DNA from: Isoetes taiwanensis
Lineage: Eukaryota; Streptophyta; Lycopodiopsida; Isoetales; Isoetaceae
Assembly: GCA_021234155.1 (NCBI GenBank)
Contig: JAJEKV010000041.1
Span: forward strand, 1,738,447 to 1,802,446
Length of the DNA stretch: 64,000 nucleotides
Direction of reading: 5' to 3'
In this document: positions 46,401-57,445 of the stretch, in pieces
How the letters are laid out: each line of letters starts with the position of its first letter
Numbering within the stretch: the first letter of the stretch is position 1
The notes under the pieces: model-generated
What the model was told of the DNA's origin: nothing
The model's input: only the letters and a program-made list of their open reading frames with translations
Databases searched by the model: none
Position numbers and translations under genes: made by a program

Positions 46401-48696
46401 GGGTCAGCAACATTCAGCGTAGCAGATGGTTTGATGCGGGTGTAAAAGCATAGCGGCAGCTCGGTCACGATGCGGATCCGGTCTTCGCCTTGGCCACCAC
46501 CTGTTGAGTGCCCATCACAAAAGGACACAAATGCGGTACCTTGCCGCGGTATCGAGGGGAGATGTTCGGGCTTCTTGGACCTCATCCTCGAACTTACTGA
46601 GGGGAGTGCTTGAGGCCACCCGATGACTGAGGGACATCACACCGGGCGATTGGGGAACGGTACTTGCAAAGCTCTATGACCGCCAGGGGCAGCGACGCCC
46701 ATACCCCCACATGATGGCCCCCATTGGTTCTCGTGGGCCGAGGATGTTGAGGAGGGCAGAACGGTGGCTAATGGGAAGGCGGTGACCTCGATGGTATCGC
46801 GAGGCCGAGTTACTCAAATGGGCGGGGGCGGCTTGTCAGGTCCTCACTACCACCGTTTCAACGAGCATTGCGGGAAGGTCTCCAGACAATGGACCACAAG
46901 GCGTGGTTGTTCCCATTCACAAAGGGGCGAGGCGACCCACCTTTGTCCGACCAATTACGGGACGATCATGGTCGTTTCGATTTGCCAACCTGTTGGTCGG
47001 GCATTCTCGAGCAGCAGATTGACCCATTTGGCAAGAGGCGGCGCACAGATGTCGCGAGCCCTCACACAAGCGGGCTTTAGACCCGCCACTCAGCGATTGA
47101 CCATATCTTTACACCGCTGGCACGATTGAAGGCGGCCCGGAATCATGGCGGGACTTGTATTGCTGTGCTTTTGGACCGAAGGCTTTTGATACGGGGAAAA
47201 AGGGGAAAGGCTAGGCTAGACTGCGTCAAGCCCGGGCTCAGCTGCCGTCTGAGTAATGCCATATACGAGTTGTATGAGAGTTGTTTTGGCAGGATGTCTC
47301 GACCCGCCAAGCATTCACCCGGTAGTATCGGGTCCTGTGGTTGCCCCTCTCGCCAACACTTTTTGGCCCTACATTGTCGGTTAGAGCCCCGGCTTCGAGC
47401 ATGGGGGATGGCATCTGACTTTTGCACCAGGTCATCCGCCTGACTCATCTATGCGGACGATGTTGGCCCTCGGCCCACACCCCGGAAGCTATCTGATCTC
47501 ACTGGATGCCCTAGACACATTTTGTCGGGACTCTGAGACATCTTACATGCGTCAATCCGGCCAAGACCGGGGTGGTTCTCATATCCTCTTCGTCACCCCA
47601 TGCCTCCTGCACTCACATATCGGGGGAAACGTGGGCGTCATGCCCACCTACAAGTACACGGGGGTGGAGTTCCCCTCTTCGCTCTGGCGGGAGGCGTCTA
47701 TCCGCTTCCCGGTGTGGCAGCTGGAAAGTGCTTTATGCCATGCGAGATGCTGATCACCAGTGAGCTCTATGATTGGGGCCATCGGTCACATCTCTTTTGA
47801 ACCGGTCGAGCCTGTCCTTCATGCTGGGGGGTCGGTTTGGGGCCCTAGTCTCTTTGGCGACACTGGAATGACTTGGAGCAGTGCGAAGGCATTTTGGCAC
47901 GCGGGCACTTAGGGTGAAACCTTGAGTCCCCCCATCGGTTGCTGCTAGAAATCGGATTCTTGCCGCTTCAGCGGCAGCCCTTGATAGACACATCGTCTAT
48001 TTTTTCGAAAGTGGTTACTATGGGTGATGCTCGGCTCCGCACTGCTTACACTGTGGCCATGGTCCGCAGCGGCTTAGGGCCTGTTGGAGGTAAGAGAGAG
48101 TGGTTCGCCCGGATGGGCGATGGAGAACACAGATGCGTCTTGAGGTGGGCCGCGACCCGTCGGGACAGCTTTGGGAGTACCTAGGCGCTTGCTTGTTTCC
48201 TTGGCAAGCTCTGGGACCCCGGTGCTCTGGAGCGAGGTCAAAATGGCCCATTACAAGGAACACATCAACCCGTGTTAGCGGGGAGGCCTCTACCGGTTCC
48301 CTACGCCCTGAAAGACTCATTGCCTCCATTGCCCATTCGGGTGCCCACCATGTTCGCGATCGAGGCAGGCGGTGGATTGGGGCCCCCGCCGGACAGACTC
48401 TGTCAGTCTTTGTCAAAGCGGGTGCCATTGAGGATGAGTCTCACACTTTCCGTTGCCCGGCGTTGATCCGGATCCGGGCGGATATGCTCCCGCTTAATGC
48501 GGCGGACTTGCCCTTGCATTTGCTGATGAAACACCGTCGATGACGTGCCCAGGGTCGATACATTCAGAGGTCTTGGACCCAGAGGTCACCTTTGCTTGCT
48601 GCCCGGATTAGGCACTACGGGTGTGGTGCATGATTTGTATATATTTGGGTGTTTTGCATTTTATATGTTAGGGGCGGTTTGTCGGTGACGATTCTT

Positions 48697-48720
48697 TGCC
48701 ACGGTTTTTCCCTCGAAAAC
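48697..48720 (+). ncRNA. LINE 3' tail stem-loop
   Basis: CGGTTTT...AAAACCG: 7-bp stem around TCCCTCG. In the other tails (15.68, 51.94 and 52.54 kb) the outer pair is G-C instead of C-G, a paired change. Confidence 0.6.
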
Positions 48721-48816
48721 CGCCGGGGGGGGGTTTTAATCCAAGGCGTAATCCGCTTGCTTGCGTTTTTGTATTGGGTCCCATAGACCGATTGGTCTCC
48801 GTGGACGATAAAAGTG

Positions 48817-48842
48817 CCTTCCTTCCTTCCTTCCTTCCTTCC
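48817..48842 (+). repeat. (CCTT)n microsatellite at the LINE 3' end
   Basis: Six CCTT units plus CC directly after the LINE tail GGACGATAAAAGTG. Confidence 0.9.
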
Positions 48843-48844
48843 AA

Positions 48845-50440
48845 TCTGACAAAAGAAAATAGGGAAGATTTAGATCCTTCAAATCTGACAATAGAAAACA
48901 ATGAAAAGCAAAGACAGGAAAACCGCTGGACCTCCAAGGGCGGAGTGCTCAGGATACGCTGGAATGGCCGGAGTTGGATCCGTCAGGGGGCCTGAATAGG
49001 AGGCCGCTGCAGTCTGGAGTCGACATGCACAGTAAGTCTGCTGAATAGGGTTTCGAATGCAGAGTATGCTGAATATGGTGTCGAATGGGGCATTTGAAAT
49101 TATCCCGCCCATTGGTGGGAGGGCGGGATAATTAATTGAATTATTGCACACATATTTTTTTGTTCAATGGATCCTGGCATATTCTAAAAAATATGCCAGA
49201 TCTGGGGTGGGAAAAATTACACCTCAGACCCACATATTGAAGAATGCTCCCCACATGCAAGTAATAAGTATAAAAATACGTGTCAAAAAGATAAATACAT
49301 GGCCCTAGACCATTCCAAGTAGAGGAAATTTCTTGAGGCGACACCCAAGCGGCGAACCTGCAGTGCCGCCGAGTCTGGCGGGCTACCGAGGGAATATTTT
49401 TGAGGCAATGAACTTTCCCTTACATAATGCACAGTTGGGCGAATTACACTCCGCCATGTGGTAAGTGTGGAAATCTTATTCCTTACTTTGTTTCGGCGGC
49501 AAGCACTCTTCTGGAATTTCACAGAGATTCAAGTCGCAGAGTCATATTTCGCATAGATTCAAGGCGATTTAAGCTTAGAAGGTTGTTAACTACAGAACCC
49601 ATAGCCATCGCCACAATCAGAGAACAAAATGCTCTAGTTTTACCGTTGGAAGTTATGGCGATGGTGGCTTTATCTTCTACTGCGCCGAATATAGATCCCC
49701 ATAAGCCCTTTCCCATCCTTTTTTTTGTCAGATTTTTACCTGAATAGGCGGTTCCAGCAGGTTCAATCTCTATGGGCCTGTTTCCTGCCCACTCTTAGTA
49801 ATTCTTGCACAAGTTAATCTACGGATATGGCCATCGGACAAAAGAACGACAAGTGTGCATTACGTATGGTTAGTGATAAATTAGGTTAAGTGATAGTGTT
49901 TGAAATTTTGAAGTAACCATTGGATTATAATCCATTGAATTGTCAAATATAAATAATAAATACCTGAAAATGTACAAACACATCCCCGACTCACTGGTTT
50001 GCAAAACCAAGGCTTCACTGCTGAACTCCGGTGAAACTGATGCAAGCCGAAAGACTCCACGAATCACTTGTCCAAAACATGTGTGACTGTTAGTTCAAAA
50101 AGTAAAGATTCGCTTCAAATTGACATGGAATATGATGAGGTGGCAACTAGGTGACATATCATGCCAAGTAAGGAAGGTCAACCAAGTATGAAGTACAACC
50201 TTAGTTTTTCATGGCATGGTGTGGCAATGTTTCGCGACATGGTAAGATATAGATGGTGTGGACATGATGACTAAGGATTTTTATAAGAAATAGGACAACT
50301 TTCAATGTTTCGTGAAGGAACTGCCAAGGGAATATTGGGGCACTAAGCAAACCTACTGATCCCACTCAAAGCAACCATTTCAAAAAATTGGCCTAGTCAT
50401 TTTCTATTTAAAGTGCATAAAATGCTTGGTCATCATGTGA
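48845..50440. other. interior of the CACTA-like element, no gene assigned
   Basis: A frame at 49427-49747 ends in MAMVALSSTAPNIDPHKPF and could be a captured first exon. The rest is AT-rich without motifs. Confidence 0.3.
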
Positions 50441-50441
50441 C

Positions 50442-51132
50442 ATGCCACACCATCCAAAGAAATGCCATGCCGCCATGGAGAAATATGCTTTTCTAAAAGT
50501 TCCAAATACTATGGTAGTTCAAAATAAGGATAATTGTGAAGGACAATGGTATGGTAAGCTCAGGTATATTTTCTCCCATAAAGAAGGATCTGAAACAAAT
50601 GTGTATTTTGCAGCAGACTATTATAGATACCAGCGATTAAATTCTAGCATTGATTTTGATGATGCAACTGGAATGCCCATCTTGGCTGAAGGAATGGAGC
50701 CTTTCAATGCGGATTAAGCATCAATGCTTTGACAGGTGTTAGCAGCTGCTCCTTTATTTGTTATATATGTCATTTCAAGTTATTTTATTTGTTGATTGAA
50801 TGACATCATTTTCCAGTAGTCGTAGAATATGAAAAGAAAGCGTGTAATTGGCAGAAAGTTTATTGTACTCAATGCTCTGGTAATAAATCTATTTGATTCA
50901 AAAGAAATTGTGTCTATGTTATTTCCAGGTTTTTTTATGTCTCGTGTATACTGATGGAATCACTGTTTGTGTTATCAGTTATAAGCAGCTTGCTCAGTTG
51001 TTACCTGTCCGATATGATCATCCAATATTCAACATTCTTCCGAAATATTCAAAACAGAAAAACATTATTATGAAGGTTCATATCAATGGCATTCAATGGT
51101 TGCATTTGAATTTAGTATGTAACATGTGTTAG
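50442..51132 (+). pseudogene. possible C-terminal remnant of the CACTA-like transposase
   Basis: The open frame 50442-50717 contains EGQWYGKLRYIFSHKEGSE and a run of aromatic residues (YFAADYYRYQRL). Many plant CACTA transposases have a late segment of the form W-Y-G-x-hydrophobic-FF/FS, then a hydrophobic strand and aromatic residues. A second piece (to 51132) has PVRYDHPIFNILPK and could be the next exon. The assignment rests on resemblance and on location inside the transposon; a captured host exon is the alternative. Confidence 0.3.
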
Positions 51133-51182
51133 AGTATGCAACTTATCGTATCGATTCGAGACATCGGATCCACATTCTAGAA

Positions 51183-52790
51183 TGGGGTGAGCATGCATGT
51201 CTTGCATCCTTTCTGGTTAGGGTTTCGCTATTTTAGGCGCGGTTCTGCATCAACGTCTCATCGGCGCTTCCTCTTCTCTCAGCAGTACCTTATTCTCTTT
51301 GATTTGTTTCCAGGCAGGGGAGGGGCTTCTTCCTGCTTGGTTTGGCCCATTTGGCGTTTCTGTCATGCTGTGGCATGTCCTTTCTCGGCCTTGGCCCTTC
51401 TTTAGCCTTCATCCTGTGACCTTCGTCCTCGATTCTAGTTTGATAAGGAAGTTCTTTGGTATTCGGGCGGTTTGTTGGTTTCATGCGAGCCCCATTCTAG
51501 AATCGCATCGATTCGAGACATCGGATCGACATTCTAGAATGGGGCGAGCATGCATGTCTTGCATGCATGCGGCGCATGCCCTTTCTGGTTAGGGTTTCGC
51601 TATTTTAGGCGCGGTTCTGCATCAACGTCTCATCGGCGCTTCCTCTTCTCTCAGCAGTACCTTATTCTCTTTGAACCCACCCTCCCCCCCTTCTTTGTTT
51701 ATTGTATTGTGCACAAATTTCTGTTTATCATGTTTTTCTTCCACCCGTTGGGTGATGCTTTTTTCCACCCCCTGGGTGATGCTATCCTCTGGTATGTTTG
51801 TGTTGTCTCGTTTGTTGTGTTGGTGATGTGCAGGTACAGGTTGGCGAGCGGCATCTGTTTCGACTTCTCCATGCGGGGGTTTTTGGGAGCGATTTCTATG
51901 CCTTACGTTTGTCCAAGCCCCTTGCCGAAGGCTTATCACTAGGGTTTTTCCTCAAAACCCGAGAAAGTGGGTTTTTAATCCGTTGATAAGCTTTCGGCGG
52001 TACATCAACCATTCATCTATTAGCATTGTATTTTTGGGGTCCAAATGATATAATTGGATTTTCCCTTTATTTTTTTCGTGGGTAGTTCGCATGTGTGCGG
52101 CTACCCTTCGGCCCACCATTGTAGAAAATCTCTTTGAGATGAATGAGAAGCCTATCTATGGGCGGTTTGTTGGTTTCATCACGAGCCCCATTCTAGAATC
52201 GGCAAACACTCGTTTGCTACTTTATTCTGAGTTATTCATCGACGTTTCATCGGGCTTCCTCTTCTCTCGGCATTACCTTATTCTCTTTGAACCCACCCTC
52301 CCCTTCTTTGTTTATTATATTTTGTACAAGTTCTATTTATCATGTTTTCCACCCGATTGGGTGATGCTTTTCCACCCTTTGGGTGATGCTATTCTTTGGT
52401 ATGTTTTCGTTTGTTGTTGGTGATGTGCGGTCTACGGGTTGGTTGGCGCCATCCGTTTCGACTTCTCCATGCGGCGGGTTTTGGGGAGCGAGTCTATGCC
52501 TTTACGTTTGTCTAATCCCTTGCGAGGAAGGCTTATCACTAGGGTTTTTCCTCGAAAACCCGAAAGGGTGGGTTTTTAAATCCGGTGATAAGCTTTCGGC
52601 GGTACATCAGCCACTCATCTATTAGCATTGTATTTGTTTTGGGGTCCAAATGATATAATTGGATTTTCCCTTTATTTTTCGTGGGTAGTTCGCATGTGTG
52701 CGGCTATCCACTGTCCACCATTGTAGAAAATCTGTTGAGATGAATGAGAAGCCTATCTATCGGGCGCTTTGTTGGTTTCATGCGAGTCGC
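51183..52790 (+). repeat. tandem duplicated LINE-tail-like block (about 613-bp offset)
   Basis: The series TTATTCTCTTTGAACCCACC, TTCTTTGTTTATT, GGGTGATGCT, CGACTTCTCCATGCGG, GGCTTATCACTAGGGTTTTTCC, GATAAGCTTTCGGCGGTACATCA and GGGTCCAAATGATATAATTG occurs at about 51661-52080 and again at about 52275-52690. A shorter 5' part (TCTGGTTAGGGTTTCGC...) is at 51209 and 51585. Both long copies carry the tail hairpin. Confidence 0.8.
51490..51544. repeat. 14-bp perfect inverted repeat with TTCTAGAA cores
   Basis: CCCCATTCTAGAAT (51490-51503) and ATTCTAGAATGGGG (51531-51544) with a 27-base spacer. The core is itself palindromic, fits a two-unit heat shock element (nTTCnnGAAn), and recurs at about 51174 and 52190. 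Confidence 0.7.
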
Positions 52791-52920
52791 AGTGCAAGAA
52801 TGGCAACATACTTCATCAACTTGCTCAATAGATTTTAAGTGTTTCTCAACAACTTTTTGTTCTAGCTTGTATATTATGATTATATGAATCTGACTATAGA
52901 AGACTTCTTATTTCTCTCAT

Positions 52921-53340
52921 TTAAGCCAAGAAAGTTTCCTTCTCTCTAGTTCTCTCAATTTGGACCAATTTTTTTATCCAATTTTTTGCTTTCCTCACTT
53001 TATTGAAAAAGTCCTTCATGAAATTGAGATTGGGATTAGATTGGGGATGTGCCTTCATCACTAACACTATAGCAATTATCCCAGAAGCAAGAGTTTGAAT
53101 TAGATTACTATAAACTTGATCTGCATCTTTCTGCGTATTTGACCATGTGTAGGAGGTAGTAGGAGAAAGCACATAAATCGATGCAGAGTTAGAAATAAAA
53201 GTATCCCAATTAGCCCACTCAGTGCTTGCCATGTTGATTCTATTGCCGAGATTCATGTCCCAAGAAGGAGTGTTATTAAAATCTCGTGCAACAATCCAAT
53301 TAAGAGGTGGCTTACTGGAGGTCCAAGAATTAATGTCCAA
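52921..53340 (-). pseudogene. L1-type LINE endonuclease fragment
   Basis: Open frame of 139 codons with a D-F-N motif (ARDFNNTPSWD, normally GDFN), a T-S-Y-T-W-S-N segment and a terminal helical linker (KVRKAKNWIKKLVQIER). This arrangement is usual in apurinic-type LINE endonucleases. The first Gly of GDFN is Arg. A different family from the LINE at 43.7 kb. Confidence 0.65.
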
Positions 53341-53499
53341 CCAAAGAATCTCTTTCCTTAGAATTAAGCGTAGATATTTAACCCCAAATATGAAATCATG
53401 AATGTTAAAGCACTATTAAAATATGAGAGATGTTTGATATTTTATTATATAGTTGCAATATCACCACTCATTTTAGATGCTTCCATCCAAATTGAAAAT

Positions 53500-54142
53500 G
53501 ACGAGTGCGTTTACATAGGCTAGGGTACCAGCTGCTCGACAGGTGTTGTCTGAAGGGAGTGTTGGATACATCAAGAGCTCGGCAGGCTCAGTTTCAGTAA
53601 CAATTACCTTCAGATGACATATTTTACCAGTGTGATTGTCATAATGTAGTTCAAGCCTTTGGTATTCCCATGGTTGAGGTGGAGCATCAAGCTCATATTA
53701 AGTGCGTTGACATCTTATCTTGTTGTGGTTAGATTATCTCGCAGTTTCGTGTATAATTAGCTCGTCTTTTGCAACGCCTTGAACTTTCTCCTTTTCAGTC
53801 CATCAAGCTGCTGGCAAAAAACTTTGTTTCGATTATGTTTGATACTAGTGATGCAGTGGACTCTATGGTTTCTAGAGGGATTGATCCATTTGATGGGCAA
53901 TGCAAAACAATTGTTTTCGCGCAGAAATTCATGATTGGCCACGGAAAGCCCACTTGTTTCGGGCTTTGGTAGAGCCTGTTTTACTGTATGGTTCTGAAGT
54001 GTGGGGGCCTGCCATTAGTGCTAGTGCTTGGGAGAGCTTGGAGCGGGTGCAAAAGTCCTTTCTCACTTACAGCCTCGGAGTTAAAACAACGGTGCCCTAT
54101 GCTATTCTTTTACAAGAGACAGGTTTTTGGCCAAATGAATAA
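53500..54142 (+). pseudogene. LINE RT C-terminal remnant
   Basis: Frames on the plus strand include ALVEPVLLYGSEVWGPAIS and ERVQKSFLTYSLGVK with LLQETGFWP, the typical post-thumb segment of LINE RTs. Upstream pieces are broken by stops. Opposite orientation to the endonuclease fragment at 52.9 kb. Confidence 0.65.
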
Positions 54143-54249
54143 CACTGTTCATTTGGTATTTGACCGGATCAATATTCATTAGTTGGCTGGCAATGCATCA
54201 TTCACAAATTTAACTTTTTCTCTTCTTCGATCATCATGCCGAGAGATCA

Positions 54250-55240
54250 AGCATCAGATGCGGCTACTGCAACTTTGATTCTCTAACAAATTACAAATCT
54301 CGATGCCATTATCCATCAATGGTCTCCTGCAATATAGCTTGAAACTTTCTAAAAGAACCATGTATTCGACCTCCAGGTAGAAATCCTGTACCACTAAATT
54401 CGACCTCCCTGTAGAAATCTTGTACCACCTATCATATGATAACGATAGGCTAATTTGAGTGCAAGCCACAATTCCCATGTGCATATGATCATAAGATATA
54501 GAAATCATTCAAAAACATGTGGTTGTTAAAGGGTTAAATCTATGTGAACACAATAGTAGAAATTGACAAAAAATGATATGCCCGCGGATCACATGAAATC
54601 CTTTAAACGAGACCAGTACGGTTTTTAACTAAGCATTGTGGAGATCAATGGAGCTAATTCTGCCGAAGCTTGAACTGTCGGGGTTATAAATACCTAGGGT
54701 CAATGCTCAAGCAATATTATGGTCAATGCTTTTAAAACAATGATTTCTACTAAAGTGTTTTGCATGGTTGTAAAGGTTAGAAATTAAATAAGAAAAGTGA
54801 CATAACAATTTACATAAAGTCTCTATCGAAATGAACTTGAATTGAAATTTTATTAACTCGCAAATTGCCTTCATTTGTTTCTTTCTCAACATCAAAGTGA
54901 TCTAGAGAAACCAACATTTAAGATGCAATACATCAAATAATAATGTGGAAGCATAATGTGTGTACATCCACAACTACAAACTAAGTTTGTCATCTTCACA
55001 TGTAAAGTTCTAAGTTGATCATTTGTCTATTCCATAATCCGGATATCACAACTATTCTATAGAGATGCACAAATTAAGTGTTTTAGAATAAGTTCCATCT
55101 TCGGCATTGGGATCCTAAAACTTCGAATCCAAAAGAAATATTCACAAGTTAATGTACTACTTGAATATTCAAGGTTTCTATAACCTCAACATCACAATCG
55201 TGTGCACTTGTAGGACCTGACATTACAAACCTTGAGATCA
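54250..55240. other. AT-rich interior of the CACTA-like element
   Basis: No coding content recognised. A short repeated phrase, CGACCTCC(A/C)(G/T)GTAGAAAT, occurs near 54368 and 54402. Confidence 0.4.
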
Positions 55241-55997
55241 TTTCCACCCTAGAAATTGGGACTGTAATTAATATCTCAAATTATGTTTGTTAAGTTTAGA
55301 TAAAACCACTATAAAATATCATCAACTATAAAGAAAAAACCATGAAAGATTCGACTATATAGACTACGTTAGCTTCCATCTTAGAAAGATTGACCAGCAA
55401 AACCATGTTAAAAACCATAAAGTCATAATAACTTAGGAAAATAGATGTAAAACCACACAATGACTTAAATGTTCCATAACAAAAATCACTAGCATTCTTT
55501 CTGAATAAGAAATTGCAAAAGTCAATCAATACATATTAAAAAATTAGTAACAATTTGGCAAGTCATGTTAGCTTAGAAATTACTATGGAAAACCTCACAT
55601 GAAAAATGCTATGTCTAGAACCATCAAAGTATTTATGGTCAAAAAACACTAACATTTTGGCATGTCGTGTTTTCTTGCAAAACTAGGATGAAAAACCACA
55701 AACAAAAACATGTTATTAAACTATATAAAAAATCTTGAAGTATTACCAATTAAATCCGCTCCCAAAACCATCTACACATGTTAAAAAACCAGTAAACATC
55801 TCTTTCTTACTCTCAGTGTTGCAAACTGCATGATTAACCATCATGACATGTCAAACCAGTACCAAAAACCTGGATAAGAACCTTTATCACTTTCAAATAA
55901 CCATATTAGAGTATAAACTAGCATATAAAACCACATTCACGTTTTAAAAACCACTTTAATATGTGGATTTTATTGAGAAAAAGTATTTTTTGCTTAG

Positions 55998-56020
55998 AAA
56001 ACCACTATCATAGTGGTTTT
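55998..56020. repeat. 23-bp palindrome near the right end of the CACTA-like element
   Basis: AAAACCACTAT, one base, ATAGTGGTTTT: perfect 11-bp arms, ending 42 bases before the terminus. The arms contain the subterminal AAAACCA motif. Confidence 0.85.
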
Positions 56021-56062
56021 GTAGTGGTTATTTATAATGGTTAAATTTTTGGGCGCCTTGTG

Positions 56063-56749
56063 CAATAACGGGTTCCAACAGAGCATCAAGACTAGCCCGT
56101 TTGTGGCTATGTTTGGGAGAAATCCCAGAGGACCTGTATCGCTTGGTTTTGAAGGGCTGAAAACTGATGCTGCTATAAGTATGCTTGAAGGCATGGATGT
56201 GACAATTGGATTGTATCAATTGCATATGAGACAGGCCCAGGATCGGGCAAGGGCACATGCCAATTTGTCGAGAGCCCCGATCGAGCTGCATGAAGGTCAG
56301 ATGGTGTACCTTCGTGTGGTCTTTCCCGCAAATCTGAAAAGAAAAGCAATATTGCCATTGCTTGCAGGAAAGAAACCAAAGCTCTCCCCAAGATACAACG
56401 GTCCTTATAAGATTTTGAAGAAATATAGTGATGTTGCCTTCAAGTTGCAACTTCCACCGAATGTGGACATTCATCCAGTTGCGACCAGCTCTAGGAAAAG
56501 CGGCGAATGTTGTGCCTTCTCAGGAATACATGGTGGAGTTGGATAGAATCCCTACCCCTGAAAGAATATTGAATTCCCAGATAGCGCGGATCCGCCAAAG
56601 AGACCAGATGGAATTTCTGGTAAAATGAAAACATAGATCTGTCTCCGAGGCGACGTGGGAGAGTTGTCGTTTCATGACTCAATATCCGGATGTTTTGACT
56701 CAATGATCTGGAGCCGATTCTTGAGGACAAGAATCCCCGGGGGGGGGGA
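56063..56749 (+). pseudogene. element A integrase C-terminus with chromodomain
   Basis: After the second CAA the integrase frame resumes (IKTSPFVAMFGRNPRGP), then GQMVYLRVVFPANL and PRYNGPYKILKKYSDVAFK, the SH3-like C-terminal domain. A shift near 56480 leads to SQEYMVELDRIPTPERILN, then a chromodomain (MEFLVKWKHRSVSEATWES). A stop follows at 56703-56705. A G-run PPT (56739-56749) is interrupted by element F, and the 3' LTR of A resumes at 63085. Confidence 0.88.
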
Positions 56750-57445
56750 TGTTACGGCTCAATGCGGCTTGGGGAGTGGCTCAGGCAAGACGCAACATGA
56801 GTTAATATTCCGAAGGTTAGAGATTGTTTGCTAAGGGTTATAATTTTATAACATGGCATATGGGTATAGCTAGGTATGTCAACATTTTAAAGGTGAACAA
56901 ACAATTGTGCATTTTTAAAAATACAAATACTTGGTGATAACGCCCGCGACCCCTTTATCTGGCTACTTTCGAAATAGTATCGAGGAAGCGGACGTTTCCC
57001 GGATTCAAGGGAAAAGGGCGGATTCGGTTCTGCCTTAAGATTAAACCCAGCTATTCTTGGCCGATTCATAGATATTTCGGATCTTCTACCTTTTACTAGA
57101 TAACTAGGGATTAGAAAAGGCCAAACCGGAAATAGGCTATTCTTCCCTTTAAATACAACTGCTCTTCTTATTCTTAGACAGAAAACTCCGTCCGTGTGAT
57201 CAAGGTTTCCAGTGTCTTGCAGTAGTGAGGATTGAACGAGCTTCTTATTAAGCCTTGGTTTCTTGGTTGCGGTCTTAACAGCAAGTAACGGATCTTGGGC
57301 AAAGCCTAGCCCGGTTGGGTGGTTAAATCTCCTAACGATTGGAGAGTGTTTCTAAATTCTTTGGGTTTTCTTTCTTTGAAGTGTTGTGTTTATCTTTCAT
57401 TGTATCAAGTTGGTATCAGAGCCTGCCGTTCTTGAACCTGTAACG

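Larger units (their letters stand above)
43730..48842 (+). pseudogene. GC-rich, CpG-rich decayed LINE (same family as 12.6-14.6 kb)
   Basis: Scattered frames match the minus-strand LINE: VDLYDD and a GDFNAS-type endonuclease motif near 45.75-45.83 kb, the RT piece NYGTIMV and LTQAGFRP at about 46.95-47.09 kb, the YADD box at about 47.45-47.46 kb, and a C-terminal EDESHTFRCPALIRIRADML at about 48.43-48.49 kb. The 3' tail has the conserved hairpin (48697-48720) and ends in (CCTT)n. Frames change every 100-300 bases. The segment is far richer in G+C and CpG than its surroundings. The start near 43730 is approximate; the part before 45.2 kb probably covers ORF1 but has no motif I recognise. Confidence 0.75.
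41699..56062. mobile_element. 14.4 kb CACTA-like (EnSpm-type) DNA transposon inserted in element A
   Basis: The left end CACAAGGCATCCAAAA and the right end read inward, CACAAGGCGCCCAAAA, agree at 14 of 16 bases. A 3-bp duplication (CAA) flanks it, and frame continuity of the host integrase across the site confirms both ends. Subterminal zones (about 41.73-42.2 and 55.3-56.02 kb) are crowded with AAAACCA/TGGTTTT motifs, as in CACTA elements. The interior holds exon-like captured sequence, two LINE families and a possible transposase remnant. The CAC start, 3-bp duplication and subterminal repeats fit CACTA; the fourth and fifth bases (AA, not TA) differ from the name-giving motif. Confidence 0.85.

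Noticed and set aside
53100-54250. One LINE joining the endonuclease at 52.9 kb and the RT at 53.9 kb
   Set aside because: They are on opposite strands, so they are separate fragments.
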